From: Collybia mongolica
Taxonomy: Eukaryota; Basidiomycota; Agaricomycetes; Agaricales; Clitocybaceae
Direction of reading: 5' to 3'
DNA length: 64,000 nt
Assembly: GCA_013420905.1 (NCBI GenBank)
Contig: JAAXNY010000009.1
Span: 1,798,001-1,862,000 of the forward strand
The stretch's first letter is position 1. Each line of letters starts with the position of its first letter. Under the pieces are notes generated by a model. That model saw only the letters and a list, made by a program, of their open reading frames with translations. It was not told the DNA's origin and ran no database searches. The position numbers were made by a program, and so were the translations under genes. Below, one piece after another: positions 44,528-56,272 of this stretch.

Positions 44528-45849
44528 CTATGATTCAAGATCTTCCTTGTAGAACTTCATCAGGTCTTGCACATCGTCCTTGCTTCCCAGGAACACCGGG
44601 CACCGTTCGTGAATGTCCTTAGGGACAATGTCGAGAATTCGTTTGGTGCCAGTTGTTGCAATTCCCCCAGCCTACAAAACATCAATCTTTTTCCATCTGA
44701 GAACTGAGCATACAGACCTGTTCTGTCAGGAAAGCCATTGGAAACGCCTCGTACAACAATCTCAATTTACCACTCTTGCTTTTCTTATCGTTCGGGTAAC
44801 CGAAGATTCCGCCATATAACAGGGTTCTGTGAACATCCGCCACCATGGATCCAATGTAACGAGCACTGTATGGCGATTTTGGGGGAGCAGGGTACTTGAT
44901 GGATTTTAGATAACCTGTTACCGGTGAGTGAAAGTACATGGAATTTCCTTCATTGAAGGAGTAAATCTTTCCGCGGGGTGGGATTATAATCTGGAACAGA
45001 CAATTCAGAGAGAGCGACAGAAAAGGAGGGTGGCCCACATTCGGATGCGTGAGGATAAATTCGCCAAGCGAAGCGTCAAGAGTGTAACCATTTACACCGG
45101 AACCGGTGGAGAGGACCAAGTTTGCGGACGATCCATACCTAGCAGAACATGAGTCTACTTTCTTTCAACCATTCGATTTGGGCTCACATAGTATATCCAG
45201 CCGCAACCATTTCACTACCAGGCCTTAGAACGTCTTCGACTGTTCCTGTGGAATCTGGTTTCTGTAAAGATCAAAAGTCACTGAAAATGATAGATCACGG
45301 GCTTGTAAATCACACATACAACTCTGTAAATTCCGAAAATGGTGCCAATGTTAACCCCAGCATCGATATTGCTGCTGCCATCGAGAGGGTCGAAGACAAC
45401 ACAGTATTTTCCTCGGTTTCTCTCTTCAATGATAATAGCCTCTTCGAGCTCCTCCGAGACCAGGACGGCAGTTTTCCCTGATGCGCGGAGCGCATTTACC
45501 ATAATATCGTTGGATAGGACATCAAGCTTTTTCTGCTCTTCTCCTTGCACGTTGGTTTCTCCAGCCAGACCAACCCTGGACGAGGTTGCTCGAATCTTGC
45601 ATTGGTATGGTAATGTGACGACGTACAGGTTGATCAAGCGCGCTTTCCGAACATTTGTAGCAATAAACTTCGATGTAACTTGGATTGCGGTCAGCAATAA
45701 GGTCAGATCGCCAGTGGCAGATGCGCCCAGTCGAAGCTGGTCAGAAAGGACGTGTCTGGGAGATTTTTGAGTTATGGATCTTAGTAAATGGGCTACACAT
45801 ACCGAGTAAGGGTGATAAGGTCGGTATTTGGGGCTTCTTCGGAAGACAT
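44528..45849 (-). CDS. FBP1: fructose-1,6-bisphosphatase
   Basis: Hydrolyses fructose 1,6-bisphosphate to fructose 6-phosphate and phosphate, the controlled step of gluconeogenesis in the cytosol. Starts [16 protein letters not shown] at 45849 and ends FYKEDLES at 44528. Visible motifs: [26 protein letters not shown]-type [23 protein letters not shown], the metal-binding core [44 protein letters not shown], the substrate loop [32 protein letters not shown], and [13 protein letters not shown] with a late [15 protein letters not shown]. Exons are separated by short introns (for example after TLTR, after INL, after GIYR, within the THPN region and before AGG). Length is about that of fungal enzymes, about 340-350 aa. 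The 390-bp upstream gap contains AGGGG at 45941, a possible stress-type element. Confidence 0.94.
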
Positions 45850-46238
45850 GGTAGCAAGTGAGACGGTTTTTGTGTTCTATTGTAAGGTATATATCGCGGA
45901 CGAAGACGGTGAACGGGAAGCAGTTCTCCCTTTTCGACTTAGGGGGATTGGGTTACTACCAGCTTTCACGTGCCTGAAATTCCGGATCATGTTATCTAAA
46001 TCTTATCAGCTTGGGATTTACTGGTCCGGCCCGGCCCGCTTATTTACACAATTAGGCAGACCTAAGCTCAAGACTCCCACATATTTGTTGACAAAGAGCC
46101 CTATATGACTGCTCGCCGTTTCAGAGTGTGAATATTAGAGCAATGGTGGGCCACCTGGTTTCCGCATGGTACATTACATCAATCAGGGGTGTCGGACACC
46201 CGCTCCGAACAAATCCCACCAAGAGAAACAGTGGGAGT
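45850..46238. promoter_or_regulatory. FBP1 upstream region / 3' flank of the zinc-finger gene
   Basis: Holds the FBP1 promoter; AGGGGG at 45941-45946 and a CACGTG-like word at 45968-45973 are visible but unproven as sites. Confidence 0.35.
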
Positions 46239-48240
46239 TTATCTCTTCCTCTTGTTTCCCGTCACAGGCGAATCCTTTCCTTTCCTCGCTCGTAAAGGCA
46301 TTGGGAACGCATCACTGTCGTCGTCGTCTTCTACCAGCTTTCGTCCTTCTTTGTCCACGGCATGGTTATCTCCGCCACTAAGACCCCGAATTCCGCTTGT
46401 GTTTGGAATTATGATCTCTGGCCCTCCTATTTCCTGTCCAGACCCTGACTCCTCATCCTCATCCTCATCATCATCATCATCATATACACGAGACTGTGCT
46501 TGCGCTATGGCTGCCGCGATCTCTGCACTGATACTTGCCACTCTGATTTCCAATGGTTCATCAGGCTGGATAGCATCACGTGATGTTGGGAGCATTGCGT
46601 TCCCTCCTGCCTGGAACAGCGCAGATATGGTCCGGACAGATTCCGCTAGATCGTGGTCATCTTCTTCTCCGGTAACTTTGCGCTTCTTTCCCTTAAAGTT
46701 GTATTTTCTGCATAAGCTTAATTAAAAGGATTGAACAATGGATTATAGAGGGGGACGCCTACATATTTGGATCGGGCTCCCAACTAGGGTCGTGAGTTCG
46801 CATATGTGTTGTTAGTGTTGTTCGTCTGGTGAACGTCTTTTCACACGTTGGGTCCTCGCACTTATATGGGCGTTTTCCGGTGTGAGTTCTCCGGTGTCGT
46901 GCAAGGCTGCTAGAATCCCCAAAAGTTTTCGCACAACCTGGGTATTCGCAGCAATGAGGCTTCTCCCCGGTGTGGACGCGTGAATGCACATGGAGTGCAG
47001 ACCGCTAGACATGGATAAGTAAGGATTAAGGTCGAAAAGATAATTTAATTACCTGTATAAATGTCTTCCCGCAACCATTGTAGCTACAAACGAAAGGACG
47101 TTCGCCTGTGTGTATCCTCATGTGGCGAGCAAGGTCACTTCGCCGTGTAAAAGACTTTTGACATTGCTCTTGCTCACATGTGTGGACATGAGGGCCTTTA
47201 TCCTTATCTCTAATTTTCTTGCCCTTTTTACTCGGGGAGCTGTTGTGTATAGGAATCGATGAAGTCGAGGCAACAGGTTGAGGGGCATTTACGCGATTCA
47301 GAGGTGTCAAAATCGGTAATGGCGCTGTTTGCTGCAGCTGGGAGTCCGCGTTTCCATTGCGGATATGCGAAACGATAGGCGATGAGTCAGGTGTAGAAAG
47401 CCCATGTGTGTGCCCGTGTTCAGGTCCCGGCTCAAAATGAGCGGAAAGTTGATTCAGGATGTCGTTGATATCTGAAAATTCGCCTGGTCCGGGGGGTGAA
47501 CCACCAGGAGATGTGCCACAGGCCCGCGACGAGGGTGATATCGCGCGGCGTAAGCCAACACGGTCGTCATTCAAACCCTCTCCATCACTGCCGCTGTCTC
47601 CATCTGTGAAAAGATAATCCGATCCTTCGGAACCACTTCTGGGCTCTCCTCTCCTCCTCTTCCTGCGAGCCCTATCAGAGGTTTCTCCAGCAGTTAGGGA
47701 ATGGAAAGCAGGTGCTGTCCTTGTTGTTTGGGGCTCTTTACCAGCAAGTGCCGCCTCGCGTTGTCGGGCGAACTCAGGGTCTTTAGCAGCTAACTCCTCT
47801 GCTACGCGCTCATTTTCGGCGGCCTGGGCATGGGCAGCTTGTAGAACGGCCGCGAGGCCACTCAGGTTGAGACCAAGTGCTGAGATACTCTCACCGGCAC
47901 CATTTCCGTCGATCGTTATGCTCCCCCCAGTACCCATACCTATAGTTGCTTGTCGTTGCTGAGCTGCGGCACTTAGCAATGCTGCGGATGCAGCAGAGGC
48001 ATTCTGGTTGAGAAGGCTGGCAATCTCACGCTCGAGCATCTCAACTGAAAAGGGCTCCGATGCCGAGTTCGTATAACCGTTGTGCAAAGTCGAGAGAGCT
48101 GGATCGAAGGCTTCAGAGCGCGATTCGTGTTGGTGGTCGTCGTTATGGGAGGTTGGTGAGCTTGCCAAGTCGGGTTCATCGTCAATAGTCTCGTCGTGGA
48201 CAACATCAGATAGATTCAGGACGTGGTCCTCGTGTTCCAT
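46239..48240 (-). CDS. C2H2 zinc-finger transcription factor with four fingers
   Basis: Exons 48240-47053, 47004-46763 and 46707-46239 give 632 aa. A long N-terminal part is acidic then Ala/Gln-rich (residues about 1-345), with basic RARRKRRR near 195 and Ser/Asp-rich stretches, as in activation or interaction regions. Four consecutive fingers follow: [31 protein letters not shown] joined by the first intron to [30 protein letters not shown], and [19 protein letters not shown]. All keep TGE/TGK-type linkers (HTGERPF, HTGEKPH, HTGKRPY), so it should bind DNA in sequence-specific fashion. The C-terminus has KGKKRK, a poly-Asp/Glu run and ends GNKRKR. The regulated genes are unknown. It is divergent from the Pmp3-like gene. 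Confidence 0.88.
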
Positions 48241-48440
48241 ACCGCCTGAGGATGGGGATTCAAGTCAAACCTGTGTGTGACCGGATAAGGCAACTCATGG
48301 CAGCGTGACCGCCAGCCAACATCGTGTATGCCACAACTGATCGGAAAAATAAATCTTGACCCCTCACTCCATCCATTCCAACTCAAATAACATCCATTCA
48401 TTGCCTGAGCGTCACTCATTCTTTATGGTCTAGCCCCGCA
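48241..48440. promoter_or_regulatory. 200-bp divergent promoter region
   Basis: Separates the starts of the zinc-finger gene (48240 minus) and the Pmp3-domain gene (48441 plus). No clear TATA box. Confidence 0.45.
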
Positions 48441-49432
48441 ATGGCTGCATATGTTCCAAAGAAGATCGATTTGAAGCCTAAGCGCCATCATGGGTACGCA
48501 GTTTTGCTATTCATTATGGGCACTCTCTTTCCCCCCATGGGTGTGTTCTTCAACAATTTCCTCCTTCTTACACCCCTTTTAACCTACATAATAGCTGTTG
48601 CTGCGAGATTTGGCATTGGTAAAGACTTTTGGCTTAATCTCCTACTTACCGTCTGTGGTTATATACCTGGTAAATTATTCGTCATTCTTCGGCACTTTCC
48701 CCTCTTGCTGATTGCATAACGTTCAGGTCATGGCCACAATTTCTATATCCAGGTAAGCTTGTTCACTATTCTCGGCTGTCAGTGCTCATTGGGTCTACTA
48801 AGAACATTCGAAACAACAAGAACCATGCTCGCACACCCAAATGGGCACAGCGCTATGGCCTCGTCGACACGTCCTCGATCGAGCGCAAGCAGCGCAGGTC
48901 GCAATGGGCCGCCCGCTACAACGATCGTCTCCCAAATTCTACCCTTGAAGGCCAGCCATATGAGGAAGGACAGGAGCAAGGATCCAGCATCGACCTTTCG
49001 TCGCCTGATGGTCAAGGGACTCGACCACAGAGGCAACCGAATGGGGATCTCTGGCGCCCGGAAGACGAGTCATATTATGGTACAGAATCTACTTCCTCAT
49101 CGTCGGGTCGGTGGCGCTACCCCGCCAACTTTGATGATGCAGCACTCCCAAGTACTTCAAAGAGAGGCAAGAAGAAGAAAGAGAAGAAGGATAGGTGGGC
49201 AAGGACAGAGGATGCATATTCTATTTCCGAGGAACAGAGTCAGTCGAAGAAGAAGAAGAAGAAGAAGAAGGGGAGCAGATCTTCCATTGGCAGCGGCAGT
49301 ATTCATTCGACGGATTCGACCTCAGAATTCCCTGAAGCTGCAGAAGGTGGTTTGTATGGTGATAGTCTCAAAAAGCCGGATTCACCACGACCTGCTGGAA
49401 GAAACGAGGAAGTTTTTAACCATCAATTTTGA
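48441..49432 (+). CDS. Pmp3-domain membrane protein with long Lys-rich tail
   Basis: Exons 48441-48540, 48595-48669, 48727-48752 and 48803-49432; in frame, about 276 aa. The N-terminal 80 residues form the two-helix UPF0057/Pmp3 module: LLFIMGTLFPPM, AVAARFGIGKDFWLNLLLT and VCGYIPGHGHNFYIQ. Pmp3 proteins sit in the plasma membrane and affect membrane potential and salt tolerance, but are usually 50-60 aa. Here a long hydrophilic tail follows, with KWAQRYGLVD, acidic and Ser/Thr-rich regions and two Lys runs (KRGKKKKEKKDR, KKKKKKKKGS), likely cytosolic and able to bind phospholipid head groups. Similar tailed Pmp3 proteins are known in filamentous fungi. Confidence 0.82.
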
Positions 49433-49771
49433 GTCCATTTTCTGGGTCGCTACATGATGGAGGAACCCGAAGTTTAGCTGCATGTTCTTGATCGCAACTA
49501 AACTGTGTTCGACGAAACAGGTGCCCGTACCACTCTAAATTATCTATTCTGCCGCAAGTCGGTTCTTATTCTATGCCAGTCATTTGATCACCCGGTTATG
49601 CCCATCAAATTCTGAACTTCTACATCTCCCATGTCATTATAAGACAGACCCCAATTCCACATGCCTCCCGATGCTATACATGTGAAGTGTCAGTAGTGCG
49701 GTAATTCCCTAACAGTTAAATTCACCAAATGCTTTTGGCCTCAAGTCAAGGTCGCCCCTGTTTTTCCTCCA
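49433..49771. other. intergenic region
   Basis: 3' flank of the Pmp3-like gene and promoter of the PNGase A-like gene; nothing else recognised. Confidence 0.5.
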
Positions 49772-52063
49772 ATGATGTTTTCCGTGTCCTTCTTAACGCT
49801 TGCATTGCTTGTGTTGCCATCCTATACATCCGTTCTCAGAAACTTTCAAGTATCCCAGCCTCCTATAGTCCCTCAAGATACCCCCCAATGTACTATCGAA
49901 GTCCTTCGGTCAGTAGATTTATCATGCGCCATTTCATAGATGTTAAACTACCACAGACGCGACTTCGCCTTTTCTTTTGGAAGGTGAGGCCCGTCAGTGC
50001 TAGCCGTCGCTCCTTTCTGATCAATGAATACTTATCAGTGCCGAAGTAGTTGAACTCACGTAGATGTCCATAAACTTATCCACCTATTTCTCTCATTTAT
50101 GTCGAACAGCCCACCCACTGATTGTGGCCCACCTGGAAGCTGGGCTGCAGTTACATTGAATTTAACTGTAACATCCAATGGAACCCAGTTTGATCGCCTG
50201 GGAATATTCACACATCAGAATGTCGAGAGTAAGCCCCTCTCGTATCTGGCCTATCCAATCATTTTAATTTACTGGACTCAAGTCTGGAGAACCTCGACCC
50301 CGGAACCCACACGGGGAGATGGGATCATTTGGACCTATATCAAGGATGTATCACAGTATATTCCATTGTTCGCAAAGCCCGGAAGGTTTATCTTCCAATT
50401 GGACAATTTGATTCAACCAGGCCTCGACGGTATCTATTCCAGCAAGCTCATTTTCTTTATTCATACACACTGTCTATAATGACGATTCTCTAAAGCTGTC
50501 GTGCACGCCACGTTTTATTCTCCGTCGCCGAGACATCCACCAGCGAAGAAGGCTGACCCCATTATCCCCCTTTCCACGTTTTCTAATTCAACTGGAAATG
50601 ACGCATCCGTCCCCCCTGGGTTTTCGGTAGGCGGTCGACACTGAACTTTATTAATTCATTCATCTCCACGAGCTCAGCTGAACGTCACCATTCCCCGCAA
50701 TGCCGTCAAAATTTATGCGGAACTTTTTGCATCTGGTAACGCTCAAGAAGAGTTTTGGGTAATTCATAGACTATCACCCTCATACTCAAAACTCAGGCCC
50801 CTTTCAGTATTTCAATGCAGCCAATGATTTCATCACTGCGCTTCCACCCGGGATTACTTTTGGTCAAGGCCCCTTCCGTGAAGTCCGATTGCTCGTCGAC
50901 GGTCAAGTCGCGGGCGTCGCGTTCCCGTATCCAGTTGTCTTCACCGGTGGCCTTATTCCAAGTCTCTGGAGGTGAAAGTCCTACGTCATGGCGTAAACTA
51001 TTCCCTTAACCTAAAGTATAACACAGACCAATCGCAGCATATGGTGCTATTGAATTGCCGACATATTTTGTGGACGTCACCCCATTTGTCCCCTTGCTTG
51101 CTGACGGAAAACCTCATCTTTTCACGATCGATGTTGCTTCTGCAGAAAACGATCACACCATTCTTCAGAATTGGTATGTTTCGGGTCTGCTACAGGTCGT
51201 TACAGATAGTTCCAATGCGCCGACAACTGGGAAGATAACCGTTTACAATGCATCTCCTTTTGCCGAATCATCTAACACCGGAAATGTTGACACTCCCGGA
51301 GAAGTTACCATAGCAGTCAAGGCTACTCGCAAAATCCAGATTGAAGCCGACATCATAAGTGGAAGCGGGAAAAAGACGCACGTAATCTGGTCCCAGGACC
51401 TCTCATACTCCAACAATCAAAATTACCGGGAGAATGGAGCACTGCAGGTAGGTGGGATATACATAGACAGGGTTGATTTCGCTTATCATCTATCAGGAAC
51501 TTCGTCAAACTTCCATTGGCAGAAATCTGGCCCTACATAACGGCATTCCAACCGTTCTTGACACTTTCTCCTATCCTTTGAACATTGATTTTGCGTTCCT
51601 GAGCGCTGATCAGACAAACTGTAAGCTTAATCAAACCGCGAAACATCGCCTTATGGAGTGTTTCAGGGACCGCTTCTCTTAATCACTCATATAACCGTGT
51701 TCTCCTCCCGAACCCATTACGCCTGGGGACAACTATACGCGAGGAACAGATCACGGGTACCAAATTTGCCTACTACTTCGTATGTATCCGAACTAACGAT
51801 CTTCAGATGGTTTCTTCCAGCTGGCAACGGGTGGAAACTTCGGTAATGGGACCAGCAGCAATAAATTTGACTACGTGGACACCGCTGCAAACACCTACAA
51901 CCGTCGTGTCGATGCCCAACTCAATGTTATCACTCTAGACCACGAGGGTGGCACTCTAGCATCCCCAACTAACGTAGAAACAGGCTTTCCCGGCCAGCCA
52001 GAAGCTCAGCTTTCTACGTTCGTGGGGGCAAGGCTACCAGGAGGGAGGAAGGAAGGACCTTAA
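49772..52063 (+). CDS. secreted peptide-N-glycanase A-like amidase
   Basis: Start at 49772 gives MMFSVSFLTLALLVLPSYTS, a signal peptide, rather than the 49729 start in another frame. First exons: 49772-49908, 49957-49983 (27 nt), 50039-50059 (21 nt), then from 50110. The two tiny exons restore FSFGSAEVVELTPPTDCGPP, the expected start of the PNGase A domain (PF12222). Later motifs: GTQFDRLGIFTHQNVEIWRT, RFIFQLDNLIQPGLDG, AELFASGNAQEEFWYFN, GPFREVRLLVDGQVAGVAFP, YPVVFTGGLIPSLWRPI, FVDVTPFVPLLADGKPH, and the late NKFDYVDTAANTYNRRVDA. The plant family member cleaves N-glycans from glycopeptides at the Asn-GlcNAc bond; the fungal substrate is inferred. Ends GGRKEGP at 52063. Confidence 0.88.
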
Positions 52064-52192
52064 ATGGGGATGTTATCATTACAGGGCCTCCATTATACTA
52101 GCTTCTGACCATGTTCATGTAGTCCTGGAAACCTCCTTCCGTCTATGTATATGTCGAATGCGATTTGTCAAAATAAATCACACATGTCATTA

Positions 52193-52229
52193 CACCGGAC
52201 TTCGGGCCAAATCATACGTGGCCAATATT
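52193..52229 (+). repeat. left terminal inverted repeat of the CACTA element
   Basis: Begins CACCGGACTTCGGGCC and pairs with the complement of 59025-59061. Confidence 0.85.
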
Positions 52230-52426
52230 TTGTTTATACCTGTTGTATTTACGCTGTATTGCCAAAATATTTGCCAGCTGTATTCGACCTCCATTACTTC
52301 GACAATATATCATGTATTGTTCCTATATTTCCTGGCTACCACTGCTCTGAGGACTTGTAATTGAGAGAGGGACTTTTATCTGTAAGTGTGATCACACCAC
52401 CCCCGCTTTTTTGTTCCACAACGTCT

Positions 52427-55400
52427 ATGACCAAAGCCGACAACCAACCATGCTGGTGCAAATGCACCATCTGTCTCACTACGGATATCCAGGGTACTCT
52501 GCAGACTCAGCGTACGTCTCGAAGACACTGCGAAGCCGACGATGTAAAACTCGGACTACCTCGAGGAACGACTTGGGAACGCGCTCCAACTGCAACGGCT
52601 GGCATGCCACAGCATACTGATCATTACCTCAATGACGACGGCTTCGGAGATGATGATTCAAGTGAAGAAGAGGCTGGTTGGGACTTTGGCATGGACTGTG
52701 ATGTTCAGGTCGAAGGTTTGGCAGAACCGCGAGGTGGAAGCGTTAGCAGCGAGTTTCGTTGGCTTGCAGAGGAGCAGCTGGGACCTGACGGATACGGAAT
52801 GGTGTTTAGCTCGGATTCAGAGTTTGAAGAAGAAACCGACGAATGTTATGCCTCTACAGCTGAGAGTCATTTTGAACAAGACTCGGACTCACAATCGGAC
52901 TGCAATTCGAGCTTGGATTTTGGTCAAGATCCCATCGAGAACATTGCCGATGACCCCCTTTTCTCCTCTCGACATGAATTGTTCAATGGCTATGCACCTG
53001 AAGACGGCCTGCTTGAAGATATGGAACGAGAGTTGCCTTGGGCCTTCGATGATCACCCTGCCATTCGAAATGCGTATTTGCGTGTTTTTCTAGGGGTCGC
53101 TTTTGATGGTATGACCCACAGAGCTGCATCTCTCATGCTGGATGGGTATTCCAATGTGTTTAATGCCAGCGTTGCTGCCGGCCTTGACTTTCCAGGTGCT
53201 GACAGTTTCGCCAGGACAATTCGTACAGTGGAGAAACGGCTGGGTGTCTTGACGGAGGGATTCATCATTTATCTCATCCTCTGCCCGACGTGTTGGGCGA
53301 CGCATCATCCACACCTATTACCTCTACTGGATTCCCCATACTGCTCAAACGGCGATTGTTCCGACACCATATACACCACAAAGCGGCTCTCTGATGGGAC
53401 AGAGAAACGAACACCTCTTCTCATCCTTCCATACGTTCCGCCCTCGCGTGCGATTCAGAGGCTATGCCTACGACCGGGAAAAGTCGCACAATGGCAACAC
53501 TGGAGGCAAGTTGGTGACGAACCTGGAGTCAGGGCGCCAACTACGGATCGAGGCTTTGCTGCCTACACGGATTCTGACAGACTATTACACGATGTCACGG
53601 ATGCATGGGGATGGCGAGCTATACAGGCAGGACTAGAACGCCGTCGCAATGGCGCCTGGGAAGTTCGTGATGTGAATGTACTCGAGAAAGCGCAGCAGTT
53701 CGTTGCTCTGCCGAATGGCCTCGTGTTGCAGATGAATATTGACTGGTATCTACATTCGTCTTTAAGTTTACTAGTGCTTACTTCTGATTGCTATATAGGT
53801 TCCAGGCTGTCAAAACTGGTACTCACTCAACGGGAGCCCTGTATATCACGATTTGTAACAATCCTCGCACGGTACGTTACTTACGTGAAGAAACCATTCT
53901 GGTTTTTGTTTTCCCCCCCACGCCAGGGGAACCTTCGTTACAACAACTTAACAAGCCATTCGACTTATTTGTTCGAGACCTCAAAGCTTTGTACAATGGT
54001 GTGGCAATCTAGTGTTTTTTCTGGGACATACCTGAACTGGACTTTTTAGGGATGGAATTTCGAGTACACGGAAGCCCCAATGTTGAACTGTTTCATGCCC
54101 AACTGGAGGCTGATGTGTCGGATCTTCCAGCAAGTCGCAAACTCAATGGGCTACAGGGCTTTACGTCCATCCATTTTATGAGTCCTGCATGTAAGGCTAC
54201 GTTCTACAGTCTTACAGATCCGGAAGCTTTGAAGCCAGCAGGTAGGTAGCATTTGGCTCCGTTTTTAATATTGTGGTCTGACCCAATTTCAAGTGTGCGA
54301 GGAACGTGATCCATGGCGCTACCTCAAATATGCCTTCCACACTCGTGATGTTAACGAAGAAATCGCTGAAGAGATTCATCGACGCAGGGGCATTCGTTAC
54401 AGCGCCATCCATGAACTAGTTAACTGGGCTCCAGGACGTTCATCCCTGTTGGACTTCATGCACTTATTCTTTCTCTGTGAGCTCTGACTTTCGACTCCTA
54501 AAATATCAATGAACCAGGAATTTAGGTATTATCAAGCACTCCACGAAAAGCATACTATATGAGAATGGGATGCTAAATTCAAGGGCCATGGGAAAGATGT
54601 CCGATTTTTTTGAGAACCTTATCTGGCCTTGCTCCATTGGTCGTCTTCCTCCATCTGTATGTCGCAACTTCTTAACTATTAAATTTCTCATACCAATTTA
54701 ACATCAGATTGCGCGTGCGACTGGCTCTATCAAAGCGGATCAATGGAAATCTCATAGCGCTATTTTTTTTGTTGCTCTGTTCATTGCTTGGGAGATTAAT
54801 GGAAAAATCCCAGATAGAGACGCTCCACCTCCAGCCAAGGGTACGAAAATCGAAAGAAAAATGATCTCTCAGCAAAAGCTTGTCCACACCCGCTGTCGAG
54901 CACATCTTCTTGCGCAGAATCCAGATATGCCGCCTGACGAGTTACCAGAATTTGAAGACAGCAAGATGGACCGTTCCCTCCGTCGGCATTATGATGTTGT
55001 GCTGAATATATGTGCCGCCCGACGTATACTTAGCTCCCATGCCATCAGCCCCACGGAGATAAGGCGAGGCTGTGGTTCACTTAACCATTCAATACAGCTG
55101 TTGGCACGAATGAAAGCTCACCTAACACCATATTTTCATCTTGCGATACACCTTGAAGACCAATTCTTGCGCTATGGGCCATCCCCCGGTTTTGGCACCT
55201 ACCCGTATGAACGAAATAATGGGACACTCGGGCGATTCAATCAAAATGGGCATTCAGGTGGAGAAATTGAAGGAACGATGATGCGGGGCTGGTGGAAAAC
55301 CACGTTCATTCAGGAGCTCGTGCGTATCTTGAAATATATTGTTCATATACTTGTTGTTCTGATGGCACTTAAGATATCACACTTAGAGCGGCTGACGCGG

Positions 55401-56265
55401 CCTCTCGTTAAGGAGGATCAGGATTCAGTTGATCTGCTCAAGTCATACCTGCACGGTGGCACTTCGGAACGACGTGGTACACTCCAAAATTATATTGACC
55501 GAATCGAAGCTGAATCAAACCCGGGTAAACTCAAGCTATAAAATGTGTAACAGGTTTAACTCAACCTCTGCAGATCATATTGACTTTCCACGGTACCACA
55601 ACATTGTCCAATTACGCACTCTGGGTTATGGGTATTATAGCCTTCTTTATGAATATCTTCGCCATGCTTGGTCCGTGGACCTTGATCTCATCAGTAACAC
55701 GACTCCCGCTACTCACCAGTCTCAGGCTGCTTTTTTCGGTGATGTTAAGTCATACACACACATCTGGCTGGCGAAGCGACGATACGGAGCAGCAACATCT
55801 GCCCGTGGCCGATCTGCGCAATACGCCTATATTGATGGACGCACACCTGTACTAATTGATTATATTTTTCAAGCATCGATTACACACAATACTGTTCACT
55901 TAACATCAACCGTCGCAATTGTCCGCAAGTTCAAAACCAGTGAAATCACTTCAAGAATGGAGTTTCCTTGGTCCTTACGGTATGTACTGAAGCTTAAAGA
56001 ATTTTCTAAGCTCATCCCCATCAAGGGCCGTGGACCTGGCGGTCGATGTTTGGGATGCAGGGGATTTAGCTCAACCTGAGGCTGTTGCCATCAGCCGTCT
56101 CTCTGGGCATTTCATTTTGGCACCAGTGACTGTCGTGCAACGGAATCTTTGGATCACAGTTGCTTTTGATCATGTCAGTGCTGTTGAATTGTTTCTCTTT
56201 CTTAGCTAATGTAATTCTAGGATAAACCTGAAGACGATATTGATATCACAGACGATTGTAACTAA
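52427..56265 (+). CDS. Tnp2-like CACTA transposase
   Basis: Start MTKADNQPCWCKCTICLTTD at 52427 holds a Cys-rich finger-like head. An acidic region follows to about residue 190, then the catalytic core. Segments recognised: WAFDDHPAIRNAYLRVFLGV, ADSFARTIRTVEKRLGV, CPTCWATHHP, then LPNGLVLQMNIDWFQAVKTG across an intron near 53745-53798, STGALYITICNNPRTVRYLR, FVFPPTPGEPSLQQLNKPFD, ELFHAQLEADVSDLPASRKL, and later AIHELVNWAPGRSSLLDFMH, IGRLPPSIARATGSIKADQW and PYERNNGTLGRFNQNGH. This order matches transposase family Tnp2 (PF02992). The last exon, GATAAACC..., ends with TAA at 56263-56265, only 7 bp from the stop of the accessory gene on the other strand. Short introns are typical of the host. Probably intact. 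Confidence 0.82.
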
Positions 56266-56272
56266 TATAATG

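Noticed and set aside
46189..46725. 178-aa plus-strand frame
   Set aside because: It is the antisense of the Asp/Ser-rich last exon of the zinc-finger gene.
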